Below, in pieces: positions 26,082 to 36,966 of a stretch of DNA of 64,000 nucleotides (positions are counted from its first letter, which is position 1; each line of letters opens with the position of its first letter). The stretch is from positions 1 to 64,000 of the forward strand of contig DATBHG010000087.1 of the NCBI GenBank assembly GCA_036557665.1. The letters run 5' to 3'. Source of the DNA: VAZQ01 sp036557665. Its GTDB lineage: Bacteria; Pseudomonadota; Alphaproteobacteria; Rhizobiales; Xanthobacteraceae. Both the position numbers and the translations under genes were made by a program. Under the pieces are notes generated by a model. The model searched no databases and was not told the DNA's origin. It was given only the letters and a program-made list of their open reading frames with translations.

Positions 26082-26110
26082 TTGCGCGGGGGAGCGCGCC
26101 CTGCTATAGC
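26082..26110 (+). promoter_or_regulatory. probable promoter of ahcY
   Basis: TTGCGC (26082-26087) and TATAGC (26105-26110) with a 17-base spacer lie in the gap between the divergent udgX and ahcY genes, about 55 bases before the ahcY start. No SAM or SAH riboswitch fold was seen in the short leader. Confidence 0.45.
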
Positions 26111-26166
26111 CCGAGCACGCAACGCGAATCCCTTCGGCACCCTCCCTTTCCACCTCAAGGACGGCC

Positions 26167-27606
26167 ATGAAAGCTGCACCGAAAGCCGGAACCGCGGCCG
26201 GATCGAAGCCCGCCACCGACTATGTGGTCAAGGACATCGGCCTCGCGGAATGGGGTGGCAAGGAAATAGCCATTGCCGAAACCGAGATGCCGGGCCTGAT
26301 GGCGACGCGCGAGGAATTCGGGCCGGAGCAGCCGTTGCGCGGCGCGCGCATTTGCGGCTCGCTGCACATGACGATCCAGACCGCGGTGCTCATCGAGACG
26401 CTCAGCTCGCTCGGGGCCGATGTGCGATGGGCCTCGTGCAACATCTACTCCACCCAGGACCACGCGGCCGCGGCCGTTGCGGCGAGCGGCACTCCGGTAT
26501 TTGCAATCAAGGGCGAAACTCTCGAGGACTACTGGGAGTACCAGCACCGCATTTTCGAATGGGGGGACGGCGGCGCGCCAAACATGGTTCTCGACGATGG
26601 CGGCGACGCAACCCTGCTTATCCATCTCGGCCTGCGTGCGGAGCGAGGCGAGACCGGCTTGATCGGCAAGCCGGCGAATGAAGAAGAGGAAGTGTTGTTT
26701 GCAGCGATCAGGCAGCGGCTGAAGGACAAGCCGGGTTGGTACAAGAGGAATGCCGAAGCCATTCGCGGCGTGACCGAGGAGACCACAACCGGCGTGCACC
26801 GCCTCTATGAGATGCAGAGGAAGGGCACATTGCTGTGGCCGGCAATCAACGTCAACGACAGCGTCACCAAGTCGAAATTCGACAATCTCTACGGCTGCCG
26901 CGAGTCCCTGGTCGACGGGATACGCCGCGGCACGGATGTGATGATGGCGGGAAAGGTGGCCATGGTGTGCGGGTTCGGCGACGTGGGCAAGGGCTCCGCC
27001 GCCTCCCTGCGCCAGGCCGGCTGTCGCGTCATGGTCGCCGAGATCGATCCCATCTGCGCACTCCAGGCCGCGATGGAGGGCTACGAGGTGACGACGATGG
27101 AGGATGCATCCCCGCGCGCCGACATCTTCGTGACGGCCACCGGCAATCTCGACGTGATCACCATCGAGCACATGCGCAAGATGAAGGACCGGGCCATTGT
27201 CGCAAACATCGGCCATTTCGACAGCGAGATTCAGGTAGCGGCACTGCGCAATCTGAAATGGCACAATGTCAAGCCGCAGGTCGATGAGATCGAGTTCCCG
27301 GATCGGAAGAGGATCATCCTGCTCTCCGAGGGACGGCTGGTGAATCTCGGCAATGCCATGGGCCACCCGAGTTTCGTGATGTCGTCCTCCTTCACCAACC
27401 AGGTGCTGGCGCAGATTGAGCTGTGGGGAAACCCGGGCAAATACGAGAAGAAGGTCTACACTCTTCCCAAGCAGCTCGACGAGAAGGTTGCCCGGCTGCA
27501 TCTCGCCAAGATCGGCGTGAAGCTGACCAGAATGTCGGATCGGCAGGCGAGCTATATCGGCGTGCCGGTCGAGGGGCCGTACAAGCCCGATCAGTATCGG
27601 TACTGA
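26167..27606 (+). CDS. ahcY: adenosylhomocysteinase
   Basis: A 479-residue NAD-dependent SAH hydrolase that splits S-adenosylhomocysteine to adenosine and homocysteine, keeping methylation running. It shows GARICGSLHMTIQTAVLIET near the N-terminus, NVNDSVTKSKFDNLYGCRES (substrate Lys/Asp), the NAD motif VCGFGDVGKGSAASL, and the C-terminal KPDQYRY that reaches into the neighbouring subunit's cofactor site. The length includes the ~40-residue insertion typical of proteobacterial enzymes. Confidence 0.97.
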   Translation: MKAAPKAGTAAGSKPATDYVVKDIGLAEWGGKEIAIAETEMPGLMATREEFGPEQPLRGARICGSLHMTIQTAVLIETLSSLGADVRWASCNIYSTQDHAAAAVAASGTPVFAIKGETLEDYWEYQHRIFEWGDGGAPNMVLDDGGDATLLIHLGLRAERGETGLIGKPANEEEEVLFAAIRQRLKDKPGWYKRNAEAIRGVTEETTTGVHRLYEMQRKGTLLWPAINVNDSVTKSKFDNLYGCRESLVDGIRRGTDVMMAGKVAMVCGFGDVGKGSAASLRQAGCRVMVAEIDPICALQAAMEGYEVTTMEDASPRADIFVTATGNLDVITIEHMRKMKDRAIVANIGHFDSEIQVAALRNLKWHNVKPQVDEIEFPDRKRIILLSEGRLVNLGNAMGHPSFVMSSSFTNQVLAQIELWGNPGKYEKKVYTLPKQLDEKVARLHLAKIGVKLTRMSDRQASYIGVPVEGPYKPDQYRY

Positions 27607-27623
27607 GTCCCCGCCGCTGGAGC

Positions 27624-27647
27624 GACCTCGGCAGGGTTTCCGAGGTC
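27624..27647 (+). terminator. hairpin downstream of ahcY
   Basis: Eight-base arms GACCTCGG (27624-27631) and CCGAGGTC (27640-27647) enclose an eight-base loop, starting 18 bases after the ahcY stop. There is no T-run, so it may stabilise the 3' end or work with Rho rather than act as an intrinsic terminator. Confidence 0.45.
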
Positions 27648-27777
27648 AGCAGCAAGTGAGCATTTGGAAGCGCCTATGGCGTGAGGAGCCGGACAGCGCC
27701 ATATTACCGCGGAACCCTGTTTGCCATTGGTTTGCCGCATCGCCGCGCGATGTTGCGGGCCGATCCGGGAGCAGCCG

Positions 27778-28569
27778 ATGTGCCGCTGGATTGCCTATCG
27801 CGGCGAGACCATTCCGCTGGAAGAGTACGTGACCGCGCCGGCGCGCTCGCTCGTGGTGCAGAGCCAGAGGGCGCTGGAATCCACCGCCGCCACCAACGGC
27901 GACGGTTTCGGAATGGGCTGGTACGGCGAGCATCCGGAGCCCGGACTTTACCGCGAGGTGCGGCCGGCCTGGTCGGACGAGAACCTGCGTTATCTCTGCC
28001 GGCACATCCGTTCGCATCTTTACTTTGCGCATGTGCGCGCGGCCACCGGCACGCCGGTCATGCGCCCAAACTGCCATCCGTTCGCCTGCGGCCGCTGGCT
28101 GTTCATGCATAATGGCGTCATCGGGAACTGGTCGCGCCTGCGCCGCAAGGTGGAAAGCCTCATCCCCGACCACGTCTACGGCTCGCGCATCGGCACCACC
28201 GACTCCGAGGCGGTCTTTCTCGCCATCATGGGTGCAGGGGGCGAGCGGGATCCGATCGGTGCCGCCAACCAGGTTCTTGCGACCCTGACCGATATGGTGA
28301 CCACCAAGGATTACAAGGAGCCTCTGCGCTTTACGGCGGCGCTGGCCAATGGCAGCGATCTCTATGCATTTCGCTACTCTGCCAACGATCAGGCCAATTC
28401 GCTGTACTACCGCGAGTCCGCCGGCAGCGTAGTCATCGTGTCCGAGCCGCTCGACGAGGAGCACGCCAACTGGAAACCGGTGCCGCCCGGCTATGCCGTG
28501 ATCGCCCAAGCGGAAAAACCGTTGAGACTCGAGCCCTTCTGCATCGAGCAGCGCGCGGCCGCGGAATAA
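27778..28569 (+). CDS. class II glutamine amidotransferase (YafJ-like)
   Basis: A 263-residue Ntn-type glutaminase domain protein. The codon after ATG encodes Cys2 (MCRWIAYRGE), which becomes the N-terminal nucleophile once Met is removed. Supporting motifs are NGDGFGMGWYG, FAHVRAATGTPV and HPFACGRWLFMHNGVI, the glutamine-binding segments of the YafJ/DUG3 group. Family members release ammonia or cleave gamma-glutamyl compounds; the physiological substrate here is unknown. The ATG at 27778 is fixed by the Cys2 requirement. Confidence 0.9.
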   Translation: MCRWIAYRGETIPLEEYVTAPARSLVVQSQRALESTAATNGDGFGMGWYGEHPEPGLYREVRPAWSDENLRYLCRHIRSHLYFAHVRAATGTPVMRPNCHPFACGRWLFMHNGVIGNWSRLRRKVESLIPDHVYGSRIGTTDSEAVFLAIMGAGGERDPIGAANQVLATLTDMVTTKDYKEPLRFTAALANGSDLYAFRYSANDQANSLYYRESAGSVVIVSEPLDEEHANWKPVPPGYAVIAQAEKPLRLEPFCIEQRAAAE

Positions 28570-28615
28570 ACGCAAATCTTGCCGGTTCACAAGTCGAGTG
28601 CTAGTGCGCTGGCGC

Positions 28616-30418
<1,803 letters not shown>

Positions 30419-30430
30419 GCGCGACGCAAA

Positions 30431-30453
30431 GGGGCCGGTTGCAAACCGGCCCC
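30431..30453. terminator. bidirectional terminator hairpin between lepA and the PRC-barrel gene
   Basis: A perfect ten-base stem, GGGGCCGGTT (30431-30440) with AACCGGCCCC (30444-30453), closes on a three-base loop 13 bases after the lepA stop. It lies between convergent genes and could serve both. No T-run follows on either side. Confidence 0.6.
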
Positions 30454-30478
30454 AGCAGCGCGGCCTGATGAGCGGGAG

Positions 30479-30871
30479 CTATGAGCCCCAGTACGGAAGC
30501 ACGCCGTAATAGTCGTAAACCTGCTTGTCGCGCGCGCGGTCCGACCAATCCCAGTGTTCGTGCTTGCTGTAGCGCGGCGCGCCCTTGAGCTGCTGCTCGC
30601 CCACATTGACCTCATAGCCTTCGAGCTTGGGGTTGTAGGTCAGCAGCGACCACGGCAGGGGGTAATAGTCCTCGCCGATCCCCATGAAGCCGCCGAAGCT
30701 CATCACGGCATAAGCCACCTTCCCGCTGATCTTGTCGATCATGATGCGCTCGATCTGCCCGACGCGGTCGCCGTTCGAGCGGTAGACCGACGTGCCCTCC
30801 ACTTTGTCGCTGCCGATCAGAGTCGCGGTTTCGCGAGTATCGAGCGTCTTGTCTTGGGTGCCTCTTGGCAT
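30479..30871 (-). CDS. PRC-barrel domain protein
   Basis: A 130-residue soluble protein. Residues ~15-90 form a PRC-barrel (LIGSDKVEGTSVYRSNGD, VGQIERIMIDKISGKVAYAV), a small beta-barrel found in photosynthetic reaction-centre H subunits, RimM and many stress-associated rhizobial proteins. The C-terminal part is aromatic and charged (HEHWDWSDRARDKQVYDYYG). It likely binds protein or RNA; no specific role can be assigned. ATG at 30871 has GGGAGA upstream; the longer frame adds a non-homologous 71 residues. Confidence 0.85.
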   Translation of the reverse strand: MPRGTQDKTLDTRETATLIGSDKVEGTSVYRSNGDRVGQIERIMIDKISGKVAYAVMSFGGFMGIGEDYYPLPWSLLTYNPKLEGYEVNVGEQQLKGAPRYSKHEHWDWSDRARDKQVYDYYGVLPYWGS

Positions 30872-31108
30872 GGTGTTCTCCCGAACGCTTGTCGGACGGT
30901 TAACGGTTTGAAGCCGCGCGCGTTCCGGAGTTCCACCCGACGCAACCCACTGCGCTGATTGATTATGCGCTTTCCAAACTGCCGAGGGCACCCCGGATGC
31001 GAGAGTAAGAGTATGAGGACCGAAGGCTACTCGAAGAGCACCGCCCTTCTTTGGGCCAAATCCCCCAATTACTTGCTTCAGCAATTAATCTGTACATCGG
31101 GGATAAGC

Positions 31109-32065
31109 ATGATACCTCGGCACGCTTTGGTGCCCAGCCCTGCCTGGGGCGCTGCTGTGCTCACCGCGTCCGCGCTGATCATGGCTGCAAGCTCTGCGCT
31201 TGCGCAGGACAAAGGAGCACTCAAACCCGAGCCGCTGCCTCCGCTTGCTCACGCCGATGACGCGAGCACACCGGCCAAGGAGCTCTTCGGCCGCAAGACT
31301 GCGCCCCTCCCAGCCGCCGCCCGCACCATCGGCTTTTATTCCCACGGCTGTATTGCCGGCGCAAAGGCGCTCCCCATTAACGGCAAGACGTGGCAGGTGA
31401 TGCGGCTCTCCCGCAACCGCAACTGGGGCCACCCGAACCTCGTGAAATTTCTCGAGCGCCTGGCCAGCCAGGCGCCGAAGACCGGTTGGCGCGGCCTCCT
31501 CGTCGGCGACATGTCGCAGCCGCGCGGCGGCCCGATGCGCACGGGCCATGCGAGTCACCAGGTGGGGCTGGATGCGGATATCTGGCTGACGCCGATGCCC
31601 GCGCGCGAGCTTACCCGGGCCGAGCGCGAGGAGATGTCTGCGACCATGGTAGTGGCGGAAGACCGGTTGGACGTGGACCCCAATGTCTGGACGCCCGCGC
31701 ACGTTGCGGTGATCAAAGCCGCGGCGCAAGATCCGGAGGTCCTTCGCATCTTCGTGAATCCCGCCATCAAGCGCGCGTTGTGTCGGGATGCGGGGCACGA
31801 CCGGGCCTGGCTGAGCAAGGTTCGGCCGTGGTGGGGGCACGACTATCACTTCCATGTGCGGATCCGTTGTCCGGCGGACAGCCCCGAGTGTGAGCCACAG
31901 GAGCCGGTAGGCGCGGACGACGGCTGCAGCGGCAAGGACCTCGACCACTGGTTTACGGACGAGATTTTGCACCCGCGGCCAGCGCCCATTCCGCCCAAGC
32001 CCAAGCCTCCGCTGCGCATGGCCGACTTGCCTGCCGCCTGTCGTCACGTGCTGCTCGCGCCGTAA
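31109..32065 (+). CDS. mepA: penicillin-insensitive murein endopeptidase (MepA-like)
   Basis: A 318-residue secreted enzyme with a signal peptide (hydrophobic residues ~15-28, cleavage after ALAQ). The LAS metallopeptidase motifs of MepA are present: GDMSQPRGGPMRTGHASHQVGLDAD, with zinc ligands His and Asp, and GHDYHFHVRIRCP, with the third ligand. It cleaves D-alanyl-meso-diaminopimelyl crosslinks in the periplasm. A proline-rich C-terminal tail follows Cys-containing GADDGCSGKDLDHWF. It is monocistronic and followed directly by a palindromic repeat region. Confidence 0.92.
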   Translation: MIPRHALVPSPAWGAAVLTASALIMAASSALAQDKGALKPEPLPPLAHADDASTPAKELFGRKTAPLPAAARTIGFYSHGCIAGAKALPINGKTWQVMRLSRNRNWGHPNLVKFLERLASQAPKTGWRGLLVGDMSQPRGGPMRTGHASHQVGLDADIWLTPMPARELTRAEREEMSATMVVAEDRLDVDPNVWTPAHVAVIKAAAQDPEVLRIFVNPAIKRALCRDAGHDRAWLSKVRPWWGHDYHFHVRIRCPADSPECEPQEPVGADDGCSGKDLDHWFTDEILHPRPAPIPPKPKPPLRMADLPAACRHVLLAP

Positions 32066-32275
32066 TACCTCCCCCTGCTGTACCTCCTCCAGAAAGGGGT
32101 CTGAAAGGGGGAGGTCGGCTCGCGCCGATCTTATCGGGGCGAGCCGGGTGGGGGTCCAGCCGTTGCTGGCAACGCTCAACAGAGCGGGATGGCAAGACAG
32201 TCACCCCCACCCGCCAAGCAATTGCGAAGCAATTGCTGGCGGCCTCCCCCTTGCAGGGGGAGGTATCGCCCGCGG
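32066..32275. repeat. mosaic of palindromic intergenic repeats
   Basis: Three inverted repeats fill the gap between mepA and the next gene. ACCTCCCCC (32067-32075) pairs with GGGGGAGGT (32107-32115). CCGCCA plus GCAATTGC (32211-32225) pairs with its complement at 32229-32242. CCTCCCCC (32243-32250) pairs with GGGGGAGG (32256-32263). Between them lie GC-rich words resembling the CACCCCCACCCG / GGTGGGGGT intergenic repeats that I recall as widespread in Hyphomicrobiales. The first may terminate mepA transcription. Confidence 0.65.
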
Positions 32276-32299
32276 CTGCATGCTATGCATCGTGGCATC

Positions 32300-34711
32300 A
32301 TGAGCAAACCGGACGCAACGATTTCAGCGAGCGAGCTCGAGCTCCTGCGCGAGCTCGAGCGCAAGGTGCTCTGGCTTGCAAGCTGGACCATTCATTATGC
32401 CAACCATGTGCGCGAGAATGTGGACGGCCTCAAGGTCGGGGGACACCAGGCATCCTCCGCCTCGCTCGCCAGCATCATGACCGCGCTCTATTTCCACGCT
32501 CTGCGTCCCCAGGATCGCGTGGCGGTGAAGCCGCACGCAAGCCCGATCTATCACGCGATCCAGTATCTGCTCGGCCGGCAGAGTCGCGAGAAGCTCGAGG
32601 CCTTTCGCGGCTACAAGGGCGCGCAGAGCTATCCGTCGCGCACCAAGGACAACGATGACGTCGATTTCTCCACCGGGTCTGTCGGTCTTGGCGTGGCGCA
32701 GACTTTATTCTCCAGCCTGGTGCAGGATTACGTGCGCGCTCACGGCTGGGGACTTAACCGACCCGAAGGCCGCATGATCGCGCTCGTCGGCGATGCCGAG
32801 CTCGATGAGGGCAACATCTTCGAAGCGATCCTCGAGGGCTGGAAGCAGGGCCTGCGCAATTGCTGGTGGATCATCGATTACAACCGCCAGAGCCTCGATG
32901 CGGTGATCCGCGAGGGCCTGTGGGCACGCTATGAAGCGCTTTTCGCGGCCTTCGGCTGGCGGGTAGTGATCCTGAAATATGGCTCGCTGCTCAACGAAGC
33001 CTTCGGCGAGGAGGGTGGCGAGAGGCTGCGCGCCTGGATCGACGCATGCCCCAATCAGCTCTACTCGGCGCTGGTGTTTCGCGGCGGGGCCGCCTGGCGC
33101 AAGCGGCTCCTGGACGAGATCGGCGACCAGGGCCCCGTTACGCGCCTGATCGAGCGCCGATCGGACGAAGAGCTTGCGCGGCTGATGACGAACCTCGCCG
33201 GGCATGATCTGCCCTCGCTGATCGAAGCCTTCGCGAAAGCGGATCAGGACCGGCCCGTTTGTTTCATCTGCTACACCATCAAGGGCTACGGGCTGCCGTT
33301 CGCCGGTCACAAGGACAACCATGCCGGCTTGATGACGCCCAAGCAAATGGAGACCCTGCGGGCGTCGATGAACATTCGGGCCGGCCACGAGTGGGACCGG
33401 TATGAAGGGCTCCGCCTGCCGCGCCCGCGGATCGAGGCATTCCTGCGAGACCTGCCGTTCGCGGCGGCGCCACGCCGGATCGAGGCTCCGCACATCGCCG
33501 CGCCGGCCGAGCTCTCTGCCAGCGTTGCGCCGGTCGTCTCGACCCAAGCCGGGTTCGGCGCGCTGCTCAATGAGCTCGCCCGCGGCACGTCCGAGATTGC
33601 CAAGCGCATCGTCACCACATCGCCCGACGTGACGGTATCCACCAACCTGGGCGCGTGGGTGAACCGGCGGGGCCTGTTCGCACGCGAGGCGCTTGCCGAC
33701 ACCTTCAAGAGCGAGCGGATACCTTCCACCTTCACTTGGGACTTTTCGCCCAAGGGACAGCACATTGAGCTTGGCATCGCCGAGATGAATCTGTTCATCC
33801 TGCTCTCGGCGCTCGGACTTTCGCACGTGATCAACGGCGAGCGGCTCATTCCGGTCGGGACGCTGTACGACCCGTTCATCCAACGCGGTCTCGATGCGCT
33901 CAATTATGCCTGTTATCAGGATGCGCGCTTCATTCTGGTGGGGACGCCTGCTGGGATAACACTCGCTCCGGAGGGCGGAGCGCATCAGTCCGTGGCAACC
34001 CCTCTCATCGGCCTCGGACAGGACGGCCTCGCTGCCTTCGAGCCCGCTTTCGTGGACGAGCTCGCCGTCATTCTCGCGTTTGCCTTCGATTATATCCAGC
34101 GCGACGCGGAGGCCGAGCCGTCCGAGCGCAACTGGCTGCGCGACGAGACCGGCGGCTCGGTATATCTGCGGCTTTCCACGCGGCCCATCGAGCAGATCAA
34201 ACGCGCGATGAGCCCCGACTTGCGTCAGGCCATCGTCGATGGAGCCTATTGGCTGCGCAAGCCTGGACCGAACTGCCAGGTGGTGGTTGCCTATGCCGGT
34301 GCGGTTGCGCCCGAGGCCATCCAGGCAGTGGGGCTCCTGGCGGAGGATCGCCGCGACGTCGGTCTTCTCGCCATCACCTCCGCTGACCGCCTCAACGCCG
34401 GCTGGACCGCGGCGCAGCGTGCGCGGGAGCGCGGCCTCGTGCACGCCCGCTCCCATATCGAGCGCCTGCTCGCCGGCGTGCCGTCGCATTGCGGCATCGT
34501 CTCGGTTCTCGACGGTCATCCGGCGACGCTCGCCTGGCTCGGTGCCGTGCACGGTCACCGCACGCGGCCGCTCGGTGTGGAGCATTTCGGTCAGACCGGC
34601 TCGATCCCCGACCTTTACCGCCATTACGGCATCGACGCCGATGCGATCGTCAGCGCCGTTGCGGCGCTTACCCCGGGGCGGCCGATCCGATATCTTCGCG
34701 CGTTGGGATGA
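32300..34711 (+). CDS. TPP enzyme of the transketolase/homodimeric pyruvate dehydrogenase E1 type
   Basis: An 803-residue three-domain TPP enzyme. The N-terminal domain has HVRENVDGLKVGGHQASSAS and the TPP/metal motif GDAELDEGN ... WWIIDYNRQSLD. The pyrimidine domain contains FSPKGQHIELGIAEMNLF, and the C-terminal domain is transketolase-like. The NRQSLD and CYTIKGYGLPFAGHKDNHAG stretches are closer to AceE-type E1 than to classical transketolase, but it is ~80 residues shorter than AceE and no E2/E3 genes are adjacent. The substrate is uncertain. ATG at 32300 starts just after a repeat region. Confidence 0.82.
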   Translation: MSKPDATISASELELLRELERKVLWLASWTIHYANHVRENVDGLKVGGHQASSASLASIMTALYFHALRPQDRVAVKPHASPIYHAIQYLLGRQSREKLEAFRGYKGAQSYPSRTKDNDDVDFSTGSVGLGVAQTLFSSLVQDYVRAHGWGLNRPEGRMIALVGDAELDEGNIFEAILEGWKQGLRNCWWIIDYNRQSLDAVIREGLWARYEALFAAFGWRVVILKYGSLLNEAFGEEGGERLRAWIDACPNQLYSALVFRGGAAWRKRLLDEIGDQGPVTRLIERRSDEELARLMTNLAGHDLPSLIEAFAKADQDRPVCFICYTIKGYGLPFAGHKDNHAGLMTPKQMETLRASMNIRAGHEWDRYEGLRLPRPRIEAFLRDLPFAAAPRRIEAPHIAAPAELSASVAPVVSTQAGFGALLNELARGTSEIAKRIVTTSPDVTVSTNLGAWVNRRGLFAREALADTFKSERIPSTFTWDFSPKGQHIELGIAEMNLFILLSALGLSHVINGERLIPVGTLYDPFIQRGLDALNYACYQDARFILVGTPAGITLAPEGGAHQSVATPLIGLGQDGLAAFEPAFVDELAVILAFAFDYIQRDAEAEPSERNWLRDETGGSVYLRLSTRPIEQIKRAMSPDLRQAIVDGAYWLRKPGPNCQVVVAYAGAVAPEAIQAVGLLAEDRRDVGLLAITSADRLNAGWTAAQRARERGLVHARSHIERLLAGVPSHCGIVSVLDGHPATLAWLGAVHGHRTRPLGVEHFGQTGSIPDLYRHYGIDADAIVSAVAALTPGRPIRYLRALG

Positions 34712-34737
34712 TGCCCAAGTCGCGTCCAAGTCAAAGG

Positions 34738-34785
34738 CCCGGCAAAATAGGGCTCTCCAAACGACAGGAAATTGCCGGGATTTTT
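34738..34785 (+). terminator. probable terminator after the TPP enzyme gene
   Basis: CCCGGCAA (34738-34745) pairs with TTGCCGGG (34772-34779), followed by ATTTTT. The T-run suits an intrinsic terminator, but the 26-base loop is long. Confidence 0.4.
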
Positions 34786-34807
34786 CAGCCTAGGTAGGAG
34801 GCTGACT

Positions 34808-34862
34808 TCGTCATGCCGGGCTTGACCCGCGCATCACGGCCGGCGCCGGGCGAGAGCCCGGC
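34808..34862. repeat. palindromic intergenic repeat at the nitroreductase 3' end
   Basis: Contains a word like the common intergenic repeat CGTCATGCCGGGCTTGACCC, then a perfect hairpin GCCGGGC (34845-34851), GAGA loop, GCCCGGC (34856-34862). Read on the minus strand, the hairpin begins immediately at the TAG stop codon (34862-34864) of the nitroreductase gene. Confidence 0.65.
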
Positions 34863-35554
34863 TACGATTCTGGCCAGGGGTTGGACCAACGGTCGGCGTA
34901 GGCGACCTCGGTGACGGGGCGGCGCGCCAGCGGACCGAACTTCCCCACGGGATAGCCGATGGGCATGAGGGCATAGGTGTCTATGTCGGCGGGGATGCCG
35001 AGGAGAGCTTTGAGCTCGCTCTCGTAGCGGATGTGATTGGTGGTGATCAGCGTCGCCAGACCCACCGCGCGGCATGCGAGAATGATGTTCTGCACCGCTG
35101 GATAGATGCTGGCCCCTCGAATGCGCGCGACATAGGCCTCCTCGTCGGCGTAGCGCGCCTGCACGTGCGTCGGCAGCGCAGCGCGTGGCGGCAACGGCAC
35201 CCGCTGCATGCAGGGGATGAGCAGGACAGGCGCTTCTCCCATGTGGTCCCACAGATGAGATCCGGAGGACATGAAGCGCTGATACTGCTGTTCGCTCATG
35301 TGCGCGGGCCGCGCGCGGCTTGCATAGATCGCGCTCGCGATATCGGAAGCCTTGCGGTAGACAGCGCCGAGCTGCGCGCGCAGGCCGGCGTCACGCACCA
35401 CCACGAACGACCAGCTCTGCGCGTTGCCCGCCGACGGCGCGCGAATGGCGGCGTCGAGAACCTTTGTGAGCAACTCTTTCGGCACGGGATCCGGCTTGAG
35501 GCGACGCAGCGCACGCGCCGAATACATGACTTCGAACAGCGAGATGTCGGTCAC
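34862..35554 (-). CDS. nitroreductase family protein
   Basis: A 230-residue FMN oxidoreductase of the nitroreductase fold. The N-terminal motif SARALRRLKPDPV with AAIRAPSAGNAQSWSFVVV binds FMN, and IYPAVQNIILACRAVGLATL is the conserved helix at the dimer interface. Likely reactions are NAD(P)H-dependent reduction of quinones, nitro groups or unsaturated bonds. The GTG start (35554) is preferred because GGAAGGA precedes it; ATG at 35569 would add five residues. The stop is supplied by a palindromic repeat. Confidence 0.87.
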   Translation of the reverse strand: MTDISLFEVMYSARALRRLKPDPVPKELLTKVLDAAIRAPSAGNAQSWSFVVVRDAGLRAQLGAVYRKASDIASAIYASRARPAHMSEQQYQRFMSSGSHLWDHMGEAPVLLIPCMQRVPLPPRAALPTHVQARYADEEAYVARIRGASIYPAVQNIILACRAVGLATLITTNHIRYESELKALLGIPADIDTYALMPIGYPVGKFGPLARRPVTEVAYADRWSNPWPES

Positions 35555-35790
35555 TGCCTTTCCTTCCATTCGACGCGTCCGGGGCATGGCGCGCATTTGC
35601 TGCAACCTGACTGGGTACCGCGGGTCAGCCATCGAGCGGTTTCAGCCCAGCTCGATGGTGTAACCCGCCGTTCGGGTTCGGACGCGTTCCCCTTTGCGGT
35701 GAGCTACGCCTGCGTGTCCATGGGAGGCGTAGGATTGCTTTGAGGTTGTTGTGCGGACAAAGTAGCGCCAATCCGTGGGAGAGACCCGCG

Positions 35791-36966
35791 ATGAACGTGA
35801 TCACCACCCCGCCCATGGTGGAGCAGGGCGAGCAGGATGCCCTGCTCGCGACGATCGACCGCTGGCTGGAGCGCGAGGTCGAGCCGGTGGTGAAGGAGCA
35901 CGACCATGCCGATCGCTGGCCCGCCAAGATCGTCGGCGAGATGCGGGAGCTCGGTCTGTTCGGCGCGACCATCGGCACCGCCTATGGGGGACTGGGTCTG
36001 CCCGCCGCCGCGTATGCGGAAATCGTCATGCGCATTTCCGCGGTGTGGATGGCGATCACCGGCATCTTCAATTCCCACCTGATGCTGGCGCTTGCCATCG
36101 AGAGGTTCGGGACCGAGCGGCAGAAGCGAGAGTGGTTGCCAAAGCTTGCGAGCGGCGAAATCCGCGGCGGGCTCGCGCTCACCGAGCCCGATGCCGGCAC
36201 CGACCTCCAGGCCATCCGCATGACCGCGCGGCGCGAGGGCGGGCACTATGTCATCAACGGCACCAAGACGTGGATCTCCAACGGGGTCGAAGGCTCCTGC
36301 TTCGCGCTCCTGGTGAAGACCGATCCCAAGGCGGAGCCGCGCCACAAGGGAATGGGCCTTTTCATCGCACCGAAGCAGGCCGGCTTGCGGGTGGGGCGCA
36401 AGCTGGAGAAGCTCGGCTACAAGGCGATCGATTCCGCGGAGTTGGTCTTCGAGGACTATCGCGTTCCTGCCGACCACCTCATCGGCGAGGTGGACGGGCA
36501 AGGCTTCTACCAGGCGACCAGCGGGCTCGAGCTCGGACGCATCAACGTCGCCGCGCGCGGAGTGGGCATCGCCGAAGGAGCGCTGCGGCTCGCGACCCGG
36601 TACGCGCAGATCCGCCGCACCTTCGGCAAGCCGATCGGCGAGCATCAGGCGATCGCGCTCAAGCTCGGCGAAATGGTGACGCGCGCCCGCGCCGCGCGCC
36701 TGCTCACGCTCGATGCCGCGGCCGCATTCGATCGCGGCAAGCGCTGCGACATGGAAGCGGGCATGGCCAAGTATTTCGCCTCGGAGGCGGCGCTCACCAA
36801 CAGCATCGAATCGCTGCGGATCCATGGCGCCTATGGCTATTCCAAGGAATACGACATCGAGCGGCTCTATCGCAACGCGCCGCTTACCTGCATCGGCGAG
36901 GGCACCAATGAGATCCAGCGTCTGATCATTGCCAGGCAGTGGCTCGAGCGGAGCGGCGAGCCATGA
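35791..36966 (+). CDS. acyl-CoA dehydrogenase
   Basis: A 391-residue flavoenzyme with the family's three domains. The segment GGLALTEPDAGTDLQAIRMTA binds FAD and substrate, WISNGVEGSCFALLVKT is the middle beta domain, and RIHGAYGYSKEYDIERLYRNA with IGEGTNEIQRLIIARQWL ends the C-terminal helical domain with the usual active-site Glu region. It is the first gene of a tight three-gene operon with two CoA-transferases, so its substrate is probably an acyl-CoA made by them. Glutaryl-CoA-like or short branched substrates are possible but unproven. Confidence 0.92.
   Translation: MNVITTPPMVEQGEQDALLATIDRWLEREVEPVVKEHDHADRWPAKIVGEMRELGLFGATIGTAYGGLGLPAAAYAEIVMRISAVWMAITGIFNSHLMLALAIERFGTERQKREWLPKLASGEIRGGLALTEPDAGTDLQAIRMTARREGGHYVINGTKTWISNGVEGSCFALLVKTDPKAEPRHKGMGLFIAPKQAGLRVGRKLEKLGYKAIDSAELVFEDYRVPADHLIGEVDGQGFYQATSGLELGRINVAARGVGIAEGALRLATRYAQIRRTFGKPIGEHQAIALKLGEMVTRARAARLLTLDAAAAFDRGKRCDMEAGMAKYFASEAALTNSIESLRIHGAYGYSKEYDIERLYRNAPLTCIGEGTNEIQRLIIARQWLERSGEP

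Noticed and set aside
26111..26166. Possible SAM/SAH riboswitch upstream of ahcY
   Set aside because: Only ~55 bases separate the inferred promoter from the start codon, and no pseudoknot or conserved aptamer words of known SAM or SAH classes are visible.
32705..34729. Minus-strand open frame of 674 codons opposite the E1/transketolase-like gene
   Set aside because: Antisense shadow of a conserved TPP enzyme, with no motif of its own.
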